Assembly (NCBI GenBank): GCA_018135685.1 | Contig: JAENPR010000044.1 | Location: forward strand, 1,240,001 to 1,304,000 | Length of the DNA: 64,000 bases | From: Themeda triandra | Taxonomy: Eukaryota; Streptophyta; Magnoliopsida; Poales; Poaceae | Direction of reading: 5' to 3' | Part shown: positions 36,102-47,165 of the stretch, one piece after another | Layout: every line of letters begins with the position of its first letter | Numbering within the stretch: the first letter of the stretch is position 1 | Translations under genes and position numbers: made by a program | Notes under the pieces: generated by a model | The model's input: the letters and a program-made list of their open reading frames with translations, nothing else | Told to the model about the DNA's origin: nothing | Database searches by the model: none

Positions 36102-37270
36102 TCAGATGCCCCTTAACATACACAACCATGTGCTTGCAGCTTGCGATCGGTCACTCCGTGTCCCTTTGGGAGTACTAGAAGATATATGTGTACGAGTGGG
36201 CAACTCGTATGTTCCAAGAGACTTCGTGGTAGTGGATACAAAAGTAATGAAAGGTCCCCTATCATTGCGGGGACGACCATTCTTGAACACCTTTGGAGCT
36301 ATCATATATGCCAACACCGCCAAGATCATCTTCAATATCAAGGGCAAGAAAGAAACCTTCTTCTTCAAGAAACGTAGTGCTTTGCAGTTCAAAGACACCC
36401 TCATCAACGAACAAAGGAGAAGAAGAAGAATCCAGCTAAGAAGAGCAAGAACAGGAAGACCAAGAAAACGGAGACAGTGAGGACGGTCACTGCAGTCCAC
36501 AAGGAGCATGACCACTTATTCAAGTCCCCACGTCTGATCAAGAAGGATGACCCAGGTGTCCCAACCATTCAATGCTCCATCAACGAAGCTCTTTCAATAA
36601 AGCATTCGTGACACCGGATCGGCGTCAACATCATGGCCAAGGTAACCTATGAATATCTATATGGCACTATGCCTTTGGAGCCTACCTATGCACGGCTACG
36701 GATGGCGAGATCGACATTCCGCTTCGTCGAAGGAGAAGTGAAGGATGTCCTCATCCAGATAGATGACCATTATGTCCCTACGAGACTTCCTAGTCATTGA
36801 CATGGGAGATGACTATGATCCTCCAATCATCCTAGGAAGACCATTCCGAACACCACCAGAGCTATCATCTATATTGGAACAGGGGAGAAATCCATTTCCA
36901 CTTTCCCACTGAGAAGGTACGCCGCTACTTCAACAATAATTATATAATCACTGAGGAGCCCAAGAAGAACAGAGCAAGGAGAAGGCAGCGTACCCGTCGC
37001 CGGAACAAGAAGAACATCACTACAGATGGATGGGCTGACTATGAGGGAGAAGTGTCAAGATATGAAGACCGGTACCCCGAAGAAAAGAATGTTGTGAAAG
37101 AAGAAGAGGTGCTACCAGCAGAAGAAAAACAAGTGATCCAAGAAGCTTCCTCCTCAAGGTCATCCTCTCCAACAAAGAAGGTGTGGAAGGTAAAAGCAAA
37201 ATCAGAATCAATTCCTACACACGAGGCGACGTCATCAGAGGCGCCAGCCAATGCGCCCCTTGAAAAATGA
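36102..37270 (+). pseudogene. Protease-like and linker remnants
   Basis: A stretch at 36106-36390 contains DFVVVD... RGRPFLNTFGAIIYANTAKI, the conserved region after the retropepsin core of Athila polyproteins. A second, broken copy of the same motif type (VIDMGDDY... IILGRPFRT) lies at about 36790-36860. A charged region follows and stops at 37270. No polymerase block follows. I infer two related protease-proximal segments, one possibly duplicated. Confidence 0.55.
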
Positions 37271-39731
37271 GCGAACATGACAAGTCCTGTTCGGAGGACT
37301 TAAAACCACCGAACGCCGCGCCAAGAGGTAACTTGGTATTTATCAGCAATTACTTTTCAGCATTATATTTTTACCTTAGCATATTTATTTCCCCCACTTG
37401 CATCTTAGTTGCATCGTTATGTTTTTATCTCTCGCATTAGAAAAGAAAATAAAGATGCTATGCATTTGCATCCGAAAAAACTTTAAGCCCCATGTGGATA
37501 ATCATTCATTGTGGTGGCACAAAAATAATTTCTCAAAGATATTTATTTTCCCCGTCTCGCATTACTTAAATAATAAAAAGATAAAAAATATTTCTTGTGA
37601 TCCCTGTTAGAACAAATCTAAGTTAAGAAAGTTCTAAACAACCAAGGCCTAGAGGTTTTATCACTAACGCTTAATCAGTTCCACAAGCTTTGTTGTCTAT
37701 TTGAGCTTCACAGAACATCAAGGATCATGAAGAGATAACAGGCAGAAGGACATCCAGTCCCCTATCGGAGTGCTGCCCGCGACACTTGAACGCTGTCTCC
37801 AACAGCAACTATCTACGACACTCCTGGAGGACTAGAACGTCTTCAGTGCCTGTCAGCAACATCAGCAGACTATGTCAACATCCAGCTTGGGGGAGAGCAT
37901 CCCCCGTGTACCCAGCTAAGTGTTTCCAACGTATCTATTTATACCTTGTTAAAGTATGCTTTGTTAAAATAACTAAAAAAGATGCATAACCATAGAAACC
38001 CAGAAAGATTTCCTTATTTATCTTTTCTACTTTTGGAGAGCTCTTGCAATCTATTTTAAAAGTGATCCCTAGAATAAACTCTGCATGGAGATGATGAATA
38101 GTTGCTCTGCCGTAATTCCTTTCAAGTACCTAGTTTTCAACCTTGCACTCTCCCGAGTTTTGGACACAACTGTTTAGATTTGAGATTTACTCGAACCCGA
38201 AACTTGTGGGTAGCAAACACTTGATCTAAGTCTAGGTGGTTGATGGGTACGATATGGGAAGGTTTTGAGCAGTCATGTCCATCTTGTTCCTAGAGATACT
38301 AGAGTTCGGAGAATTTATCGTGAAAATATTAAATTTCTGCATGATGAGTTCCTTTATGATGAGAGTTTAAATTCCTACCACAGCCATATATTAATGCTTA
38401 CTAGATTAGGAAAACCCATCTGTTTATATAGATCATATTGTAGGTTTGAGTGTAGACTTTATAGGCATTGAGTGTGGTTATGCTGTGGACCCATAAGGAA
38501 TTAGTCACGCAGTTAAAGTCAATACTATGTGCTCTCCATCCATTGATCTATGCTACTTCTGTCCTCAGAAGCATGCACCCATTTTATAAATGTTATATTC
38601 ATTTTGTGCTACTTCTGTTCCTCGAAGTACCACCCACATATAGATCCATATCCACCACATATTGTGCTGTCTCTACCCTGGAGATACGCACCTATGCTGC
38701 TCCTACCCTGGGAGTACGCATCCATCCATCCATCTATCCACATATACATACGCCATTCATTTCACATCATCCAGAAAAGGTTCCACTCCTATCCTAGGAG
38801 TGAACATCTAGACATAATCATCGCCGTTCCATTTGCCTACATAAAAGCTCTAGTTATTATCATTTCAAGTTATATGAATCCCCGTTGCTAAAGTTCGTTT
38901 TCAGAGGATTGGTTGCTCCAAAAAAAAAAGAAAAAAAGAAAGAAAAAAGAAAAAGAAGAAGAAAGAAAAGAGTAGCCAAGTCCTTCCTTTCAAGAAGTTC
39001 TAAGGTTTCCAAATAAAGGGAGTCATGTTATCCCTAAAAGAGCAAGTGTAGAAGTAGATGTTCACCAGTTGAGTACCCCTCATAATCATTTCCTTACCAC
39101 CATCATCCCATCATCATCCTATCATCATCTTATCATCCATTCCATTTCCTCATTCACATGCACATATGACTTTATTATTATTTTAGTTCCTATTGGATCC
39201 ATGTCTTAACTGTGCAATATATGCAAGTGAGTTTGAGTGTCTCCCCACCTATGAGCTCCACATAAGCCTATTAGAAAGTAGGGTGAGAGAGAGAAGGCAC
39301 TTTCCATTATGCCTTAGTCCCACAAATACCACATATTTTGAGAGAAGAGAGAAGGCATACACTATTCATGCCTTAGAGAGGATCCGAGAAATACCACAAA
39401 TGAGAGACTTGAAAGGTTCATACAAGGAACTCGAGTTTTATTTCAAAACTTTGCAAAAACTCCGGGATAATAGTTGATCGAAGAGCGAGAAACATGGCGC
39501 TTGACTTGACCGTTCTATCTTTCAACTACTCAAGACCCAAGTGACGGTTACAAGCCCCATGGTGAAAGGTAATATGAGTGAGTTTTGAGTCAGGATAGTT
39601 CACTCTAATCTGGAGGAGAGTTCTTGTTTGAACGCATGTGTACTTGTGAGGAGTGAAAGCATTGTAGCAACTCCGATCCATCACGAGTTTATCTTTGCTC
39701 GGGGACGAGCAAAAGGTAAGCTTGGGGAGTT
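37271..39731 (+). other. Non-coding 3' interior of the Athila-like element
   Basis: No RT, RNase H or integrase motifs are seen. It contains CTTGGGGGAGAGCATCCCC near 37886 and a second CTTGGGGAG polypurine-like tract directly before the 3' LTR (39720-39731). A purine-only stretch lies at 38920-38970. Athila elements normally have a long non-coding 3' interior, but not without pol. Confidence 0.65.
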
Positions 39732-41279
39732 TGTTGACGGTCGTTAAGTATCAATTTTATACCGTCAACGCAGCAAGAGAAAGGACTAATATAAGTTCAC
39801 CTATTAGATATAGGGGTTACATCGATGTAATTCCACGAGTTTTGGTGATTGTCTATTTTTTGCGGGGGTTATCGAAAGAGAACCAAAGGAGGCCCACATG
39901 TCATGATTACATAGAGATAAAGACCGAACGGGTGAAAAAGTATAATCTAGAAGACTCCGAGAAGGCGACCCCGAAGGCTGGGCCCCACCGGCAGCCTCGC
40001 GGTCGGCCGCCCAAGGGGAGTCGGCCGACTCCCCACCTCGACCATTGGCGTCGAGTCTCGCGGATCCTGCCTCCACCGCCTTTGAGGATGAATAATTATC
40101 GTCCATTTAGGTCGGTTTGATCCGAGGGCTGTGGTTCATCCTAGGGGGCTATATATTTAGAGCCCCTGGCCCCTGGGTGAAACCCTAATTCATTCTCTCT
40201 TCATTCATCTGAGAGGATTCAGAGAAGCCAGAGCCACCATCTCAATTAGAGCTCCATAGTTTAGTAGCATAGCTACATAGGAATAGATCTAGAGGGAATC
40301 AAGCCTAGCTTGGAGTCCGGATCTGTCGGAGTTCTTGGTAATTCCCCTCTACATTCTTGTAATATTCATCATTGTTCGTGATACTATGAGTAGTACTTTA
40401 TTCTATTCTATTATATCGACTTGACTTTGCTCTATTTGATTATGTTCTCAATTATATCGTTCTTAGTGTACTTTGATTATATGTTTAGCATAGTTGGACT
40501 AGAATTATGTTTATGCATAGGATCGTATAGCGCTTGCTCATTAGGCCAATGGGTGAGTGATAGATATTGTGTGGGCATGGTGCCTATACCGTATTTATCT
40601 ACGATTGCACCCTATATTCCGGATCGTGAGGTAGATCGCGGGAGTGACAGGTCCGTTGAGTCCTTTGTAGCCCTTCTCCCGAGTATAGGTCTAGCGAACA
40701 AACCTATTACATTGAAGTCATTGCTATGTCTCTAGTCTTCTCGGTAATATCACTATGCATAGATGTAACCTTTTCCCGCCATGATTGCTAGATGTTCTTG
40801 CACTAATCATTGTATGCTTTGACTTTATAGTTAGAATAACATAGGATTATACCCTAGATCGTCCTAGTCCATGCTAGTGTTATAAGCTTAGAGTGCTAAG
40901 TTGAGATGGCTTATTACTATTATTTTATGTGGCTAAATGCTCTCATTTATCTTATGTCATTTATCATTCATTCCTATATTTTATGTGACACTTACCCCGT
41001 ATGAGATGATCGATACGAGACAAGGTTAAGCTCTCCATTATCGCATGTGCATTGCTCATCACTCATTATCCAAAGTGCATTCCCTTCCCAAAGTGGTAAA
41101 ATTATAAATAACGATACCTGGATTACTCCTGGTTAAAATGCTACATCGGTATTATCTCGTGCGCTTGCGGATCCCATATTTATTTCTAGTAGCAAAGTTG
41201 CATTATTTAGTACCAAAGCATTTTTGGCGCCATGTTGGGGATGACAACCTAACACCGAGTGGCGTTAGAAATGTCAACA
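39732..41279 (+). repeat. 3' LTR of the Athila-like element
   Basis: 1,548 bp, bounded by a polypurine tract on the left and the CGTAT duplication on the right. Confidence 0.92.
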
Positions 41280-41437
41280 CGTATCCCCTCGCTATTTGGA
41301 AAATCAACATTATGCTTCAAGTAGCCGGGATTCACGGTTAGCGCCTCGACCTTAGTGTAGTCATCCGGGACTGGCATGTGGTGGCAGATGGCGCCTGGAG
41401 TTGGAGGATATGCCACACCCATTGCCACCTCAGTCAT

Positions 41438-43165
41438 CAAGACCTACAATTGATATATAGGTCATTTTTGCATTTGACGAAGCGTTACGAAAGCGTAGTT
41501 CTAAATCCACATGTCCCGCATGAAGTTTCATTGTGTGTGGGATTCAAGAATTTGTGACTAGAGTTTACCAACACTTTCTCAAATGCAAAAGTGTTCTATG
41601 TATGAAATGTGTATCTTGATGAGATATAACTATCTTGTATTCAAAAGTTTTTCATTTAAGGTCATTGGGTACCTCGTTTGATTAGGGTTGACCATGTCTC
41701 GCCTTGGATTTTCAAAACCTGTGACAAGAGTTTACTGAAACTTTTCCAAATGCAAAAGTGTACTATGTATCAAAGTTAGACCTTGGTGAGCTCTAACTAT
41801 CATGTATTCAAAATTTTTTCATTTGAGGTCATTCAGGGCCTCGTTTGACCTAGGTTGACCAAGTCAAACCTTCGTTTTTTTGGAAAATACGCGTTGACCG
41901 GACCCTAGATGGCCTCAGATGCAAATGTGATGAACAACAAGTTTTCTCCACTCATCAAGATACATATTTTTTTTTTCCAATGGTCACCTTTTCATCTCGA
42001 GATTGTTTGGACCACTCAAACTTTGAAACTTCGGTTTTTCACGGCTCCACGCGGGTTTTCGACACCCTAGACGGGCCCACCTCGGAAAGCCATGAACATC
42101 AAGTTTGATCCACTCGTCAAGACCTACAATTGATATATAGGTCATTTTTTGCATTTGACGAATCGTTACGAAAGTGTAGTTCTATATCCACACGTCCTGC
42201 ATGAAGTTTCATTAAGTCTCGTGTGGGATTCAAGAATTTATGACTAGAGTTTACCAACACTTTCTCAAATGCAAAAATGTTCTATGTATGAAATGTGTAT
42301 CTTGATGAGATATAACTATCTTGTATTCAAAAGCTTTTCATTTGAGGTCATTTGGTACCTCGTTTGACTAGGGTTGACCATGTCTTGCCTTGGATTTTCA
42401 AAACCTATGACAAGAGTTTACTGAAACTTTTCCAAATACAAAAGTGTACTATGTATCAAAGTTAGACCCTAGTGAGCTCTAACTATCATGTATTCAAAAG
42501 TTTTTTATTTGAGGTCATTCGGGGCCTCGTTTGACCTAGGTTGACCAAGTCAAACCTTCGTTTTTTTCGGAAAATACGCGTTGACCGGACCCTAGATGGC
42601 CTCGAGATGCAAAGTGATGAACAACAAGTTTTCTCCACCGATCAAGATACACATTTTTTCCAATGGTCACCTTTTCATCGAGATTGTTTGGACCACTCAA
42701 ACTTTAAAACCTCGATTTTTCATGGCTACACGTGGGTTTTCGACACCCTAGACGGGCCCACCTTGGAAAGTCATGAACATCAAGTTTGATCCACTCATCA
42801 AGACCTACAGTTGATATATAGGTCATTTTTGCATTTGACGAATCGTTACAAAAGTGTAGTTCTAAATCTACACGTCCCGCATGAAGTTTCATTAAGTCTG
42901 TGTGGGATTCAAAAATTTGTGACTAGAGTTTACCAACACTTTCTTAAATGCAAAAATGTTCTATGTATGAAGTGTTTATCTTGATGAGATATAACTATCT
43001 TGTATTCAAAAGTTTTTCATTTGTGGTCATTTGGTACCTCGTTTGACTAGGGTTGACCATGTCTCGCCTTGGATTTTCAAAACCTATAGCAAGAGTTTAC
43101 TGAAACTTTTCCAAATGCAAAAGTGTACTATGTATCAAAGTTAGACCTTGGTGAGCTCTAACTAC
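41438..43165. repeat. 680-bp tandem repeat, about 2.5 copies
   Basis: Unit starts at CAAGACCTACARTTGATATA: 41438, 42118 and 42799, so periods are 680 and 681 bp. The third copy is cut near 43165, after GAGCTCTAACTA. The copies differ by scattered substitutions and small indels. The array lies between the first recognisable protease exon and the right end of the CACTA element. It shows no coding potential. Confidence 0.9.
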
Positions 43166-43339
43166 CAAGCTATATCATCAAATCGAGGGTGCAAGGTCAT
43201 GTCTCTACCTAATCAACACCAGTACCATCAAAGATAAGTTCCAATTTGGGCAATACATAGCTCAAGCACCATTGAAGACAGAGAAAACAAGAATGTAAAT
43301 TGCTCACTAATCAACCCATAAAACTTGGATTAGAGGGTG

Positions 43340-43827
43340 TGTGGAGGTATAAACTCCATATACCCTCACGGCCTAGTTTGGGCCGACATGCTATCACCAG
43401 GCCGGCCCATCAAGTTTCAAGACCGATCGGCTCAGGCTGGTCGGACAGCCTAAAACAGCAAGAATATCGAAGACCGACAAGGAGGACAAGATCTAGCGAG
43501 ATAGGAAAGTTTAGACTTGTAAAGTATATAAACTTAGTACCGATAGGCTAGTTCCGACTTGTAACCTTGCTCCCCGCGATATATAAGGAGAGCAAGGACC
43601 CCATGCCGGAGGACGTAACCGGCATAACGCACGACTCATACATCCACATCATAATCGAAACAGAGAGCGGGACTAGGGTTTTACGCATCTTTGCGGCTCC
43701 GAACCTGGGTAAACCTCGTGTGATTGCTCCTCGTTTACGTCTTGCTCGCAATCTCGTGCGCCTTCCGCCAATCCATTACCGGTCAGGGCATACCCCTGGT
43801 CGGACTATCGCCGATATTTCGTCGACA
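43340..43827. mobile_element. 488-bp solo LTR
   Basis: Starts TGTGGAGGTATAAAC, ends TTTCGTCGACA, and is flanked by GGGTG on both sides (43335-43339 and 43828-43832). It contains a TATATAAG promoter-like box at about 43581. The style resembles gypsy-type LTRs of grasses. No internal domains follow. Confidence 0.85.
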
Positions 43828-44006
43828 GGGTGAGAATGGCATTCCCTTACCTTAAACAAGTTTTCCACCAAAGGAATTGAGTTGAAAACCTCCCCCTTAC
43901 TAGAGCAATTTTAGGGAGGTGCCCAAGGCCTCCCAAGCCTTTTTTCACGAGTAGAGTGTGTTGGCTCGGGGAGGAAGAAGAGTGGGCAAGCCACTTATTG
44001 CAACAG

Positions 44007-44165
44007 ACCACTGTAGGGGCGGCTGGTGATCCAGCCACCCCTACAGTGGCCTGTAGTAAGGGCGGCTGGTGGTGCATCAACAGGGGCGGCTGGTGATCTG
44101 GCCGGCCTGCTCCCAGGGCTGGCCACTGTAGGGGGCGGTTCCATCACCAGCCGCCCCTACAATTT
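44007..44165. repeat. CACTA subterminal repeats, right
   Basis: CACTGTAGGGGCGGCTGGTG and its inverted form CCAGCCGCCCCTACA recur in both orientations, matching the array at the left end 14 kb away. Confidence 0.85.
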
Positions 44166-44206
44166 TGGAGCAAGCGTTCTCTTAGTTCGATTTTCACGTA
44201 GTGAAA

Positions 44207-45284
44207 AGGTATACTCGTGATCTCGTCAGAAGCAGTGAAGTTGAAACGTGGAGAAAAAGGGACAACACATTCTTCGTAGCTACCATAATGCTATGAGCGT
44301 TCTATTAAGCTGCATGCCACCCTATTTTATAGAAAAACAGCTGCCACCCCTCTTTCTATCTAAACTAACATCTAGATATTTCCCCTCATCCAATCTTCGG
44401 TGACACACTGCAATAAATTGCAAGAATTTGGTCTCTAGTGCAGCGTATACCAAAATCTACTACACTTGCCAGCAGCAGCCTTTTAAAAATCAAAAGCTTC
44501 CCTTTTTCTGGCAACTAAGAGGAATAAAGGATTATGAAGTTACAACATTCGGAGGAGCCGTCGGCGACTCAGGTCTGCTCCCGGGCCCCTACTGCGCTGG
44601 TGATCACCAGCGCACCGACGCTTATTATAGTCCACCCATGCTATTCGTGATGCCATCGAGCCAGGCTGGAGAAACACTGGGCCTGCCTGAGCAGGGGACG
44701 ACGAACGCAGTAAGGCGTAGACAATGGTGACAGGCCATCGGCAGGTGGCCAACAAGGACCCACGTTTGCGCAGCTAGCGCGAAGAAAAAGGAGGTGCGCG
44801 GCGGCGTGGGTGCGGCGTCCGCGAGCCTCGCGGTGAGGCGCGGCTGCCTGGGGAGAAGAATAAGGTTTAGAGAAGCAACTCTCTCTCTCTCTTTTTTTAC
44901 AAAAACTCTTTTTTAAAAATTTAGAGAAGCAACTTCTTATTTTGATTCACACGAGAATCTTTATTTTTATTGATTCAGAGAAGCGGCTCCTGAGATATAT
45001 TAAAATGTGACAATACCCTCCAACTATAATTAGAAATTAGTTTTGGACCCATGTATTTTTTTTTTCCATCACACAGCCGAAGTTTCTTCTATCTAGTTCC
45101 TTCTATTTTTTACCACTAGATTTAAGGAAACAGAGGGTTCACATTATTTCCAAATATAATAAAAAAGTTTTGTTACGTCGAGTGTTAATTTTAAAATGTA
45201 CATGAGAGATTATTTTTTTAATTAGAAAAGTGAGATAAACGTTGATACTTGTTGATCATAAATGATCGATAGAATTTGGCCCTT
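44207..45284. other. Intergenic
   Basis: A GC-rich stretch at 44540-44860 gives open frames on both strands but no recognisable domain. The remainder is AT-rich. No gene is supported. Confidence 0.4.
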
Positions 45285-45389
45285 TTCTGGGGCAAACAAA
45301 ATCTGACGACAAATAATTGTCAAACTTTTTTTTATCAGCATAGTACCTATGAATGGTACATTTTATTTGAATTTATAATAACATCACAT

Positions 45390-47161
45390 TATTTCACCAC
45401 ATATGCATACAATAAATCAAGCCTGTTCCTGGGCCGAAAGGGGAAGTGTTGGGGTGTGTTCCGCTTGGCCGCAGTCCGGGCAACTACGTCTGCAATCGCT
45501 GAGGTTGCTAAGAGCATCTCCAACACTTCTCTATTTGAGTTGCCATCCTTTATAATTTGGCAAAACAACGAAAATTCAATCTCCAACAGTTCTCTATTTT
45601 GGTTGCCAAATTTTTCCAACTTGCCAAATTGCGTGGCCGCGCGCGTAAAGATACGCACGCGTATCCGCGTTGCCATCCCTCTCCGCGCTTCTCGGACCAC
45701 GCTCACGCTGCCCGACCGCCGCCCCAACTCCGCTGCCCGACCTCTACCGCCCGCAGTTTGTCGCCGGCCAGGTCCTCCGTGGCCAGCACTCCCACATGAC
45801 GTCGAGGGAGGCGAGGAAGGCGTCCACGTCCGCGTGGCACGCAGCACGAGCGCGCTGATCCATGTCGAGGTGGCTGGGGCGCGCGTAGAGGGCGGAGGAT
45901 GGGCAGCGCGGCGAGATCCGGCCAGCGAAGGGCGGCGCCGCCAGGTGCGGGCAGCAGGCGGCCGAGAGGAGCTCCCTCGCCCTCGTGGTCACAGCGGCGG
46001 CCGGGCGGAGCTCCCTCGTCCTCGCGGTCGCAGCGGCGGCCGGGCGGAGCTGTTCCGCACTCCACTCGCGGTGCCTGGGCGGAGCTCCCCACGCCCACGG
46101 CGGCCGGGGGCTGGGGCCTTTGGGAAGCTCGCCGACGCGGCTGCCAGCGCAGACACAAAGTCACTCGCGCTGCCGGCCACGGCCGCTCCCATCGGCACGG
46201 ATGGCGCGACGCCGACCCGGAGCTTGCTGGAGGCCTTCAGCACTCCATCCCCGCGCGTGCAGACGTCGGCCCCCAAGAGCAAAGCCTCCATGGCGATGTT
46301 GCGCGGCTCATGTACATGCGTGACGGGGTGTTGAAATCAAAGCTCAATCGGAGACGGCGGCTCGACGAGCATGACGCATGCTGCGGGGGGATTGGAAATT
46401 GATGGCAGCTCAGCGAGTGTGTACATGCCTGACGCATGCTGCTGGATTGGAGACGGCGGCTCGTGGGCACTCCACGGTGTGGTACGGAAGCTCGTATGCC
46501 ACCGGCCTTTGGGAAGCTCATCGGCACTCCCAGGGCGGAACTGCACCGCAGGGACCAATCTCAGCATCGCTCAGGACGCGGAGGTGGAATTGCGCGAGCA
46601 GCATGAAGTCTCCGGCACGAAGCAACATCGAGGCCCTCCTATTTTTTTTTTATTTGGCAAGTAAAAATAGATAACTGTTGAAGATGGCCTTTGTTCAACT
46701 TGCTAAATTATTATAGCAACTTGTTAAAACACGTAATTTGACAAGTGATAAATAAAAAACTGTTGGAGATGCTCTTAAGCACCGAGGGATTGTATTGGTT
46801 GCCTCACAGCAGTAACAGTTCCCTATACACGGTGGAATTACGTTTACATGCGAGCACATGCATAGGGGCTTTAGCTTCTTGTCCTGATGCACTGTTTGAC
46901 CTGCACAACATAATATATGTGCTTTTCAGATGATGATAAGAAATTAAACAAAGTAATATATAAAGTAATATATAGTGATGACAGTTTTCAAAAAAAAATC
47001 TCAACGAACTAGAGGGTTCCTTCTATGTGGGATTACAAACTTGAAGATTCGTGTACGGGTAATGTTTGATGTGCAATACTTACACTGTGAATGGACAATA
47101 AGTCAATAAGACATCCGAAGACAACCATTGAGAACACAATGACCAGCCCTCTTCCCTCCAT
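45390..47161 (-). pseudogene. MEG/ESF-like cysteine-rich peptide, broken copy
   Basis: Exon 1 (47161-47084) encodes a hydrophobic leader (LVIVFSMVVFGCLI) and has donor AGT|GTAAGT. Exon 2 starts at 46900 after TTGTGCAG and encodes KPLCMCSHVNVIPPCIGNCY-CC, with the spacing of the maize MEG peptides. Eight extra bases (a repeated CTTATTG unit) in exon 1 relative to the intact copy disturb the phase, and a Harbinger-like element interrupts the gene just after RCL (46776). The original 3' part reappears at 45511. It is a pseudogene by two independent lesions. Confidence 0.55.
45512..46775. mobile_element. Harbinger-like element, 1.26 kb, Pack-type
   Basis: Ends are GAGCATCTCCAACA and TGTTGGAGATGCTC, as in the element at 27157-27822, with TAA outside on both sides (45509-45511 and 46776-46778). 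The AT-rich subterminal parts carry repeated CTCCAACA-GTTCTCTATTT and CAACTTG phrases. The 1-kb core (45640-46620) is strongly GC-rich, with long open frames on both strands, and looks like captured gene sequence. No transposase is visible. The unoccupied site survives in the paralogous segment at about 48867. Confidence 0.82.
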
Positions 47162-47165
47162 CTCA

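Larger units (their letters stand above)
32808..41279 (+). mobile_element. Athila-like LTR retrotransposon, gag-only
   Basis: Two LTRs of about 1.54 kb (32808-34348 and 39732-41279) begin TGTTGAC and end GTCAACA. CGTAT flanks the element on both sides (32803-32807 and 41280-41284). The first LTR is followed by TTTTTGGCGCCGTTGCCGGGG, the primer-binding-site type of grass Athila/Tat elements. The interior of 5.4 kb encodes gag and protease-like remnants but no visible reverse transcriptase, RNase H or integrase. It would need the enzymes of a related element. It sits inside an exon of the CACTA protease gene, in opposite orientation. Confidence 0.9.
30601..41440 (-). pseudogene. CACTA-encoded Ulp1-like cysteine protease gene, interrupted
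   Basis: The minus-strand gene begins near 41440 (MTEVAMGVAYPP) and is cut at 41284 by an LTR retrotransposon. It resumes at 32807 and ends at 30601. The middle part holds acidic repeats of eight residues (PPEHDEGA-like, six copies) and a proline-rich stretch, with one in-frame TAG near 32322. Spliced exons follow: donor CTT|GTAAGT near 31832, then MQAHFIKSTKSLEAGYMDP, an exon ending WVPYHFG near 31493, then DHWIVIGLSLKRNMAW (catalytic His), ADFDP (candidate Asp) and GSLHCGYYVYNF (catalytic Cys, near 30935). The last exon is 30777-30601. This triad identifies a C48/Ulp1 (SUMO-protease-like) fold. A frame break near 31690 is possible. The interruption and stop make it non-functional. Confidence 0.75.
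30084..44203. mobile_element. CACTA (En/Spm-type) transposon, about 14.1 kb with nested inserts
   Basis: The left end is CACTACTGCC and the right end ...CACGTAGTG, with AAA outside both (30081-30083 and 44204-44206), the 3-bp duplication of this superfamily. Both ends carry arrays of subterminal inverted motifs of the type TGTAGGGGCGGCTGG...CCAGCCGCCCCTACA. The interior encodes a minus-strand Ulp1-type protease gene typical of grass CACTA elements. No TNP2-type transposase was found, so it is probably non-autonomous. Net of its two LTR inserts the element is about 5.1 kb. The terminal match beyond CACTAC is weak, so the exact ends are less certain than the identity. Confidence 0.72.
45285..47165 (-). 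repeat. Duplicated segment, copy 1 (contains a DNA element)
   Basis: Outside the inserted element (45512-46775) this segment aligns along its length with 48640-49246: shared CAAACAAAATCTGAC, AATAAATCAAGCCTGTTCCTG, ACGGTGGAATTA, CTATGTGGGATTAC and ACCATTGAGAACACAATGAC. The copies are direct and about 3.4 kb apart. Confidence 0.88.

Noticed and set aside
45389..46674. Many 80-350-codon frames in the GC-rich block
   Set aside because: They lie inside the Harbinger-like element's core and run in several frames on both strands. Captured sequence is possible, but no intact gene can be assigned.
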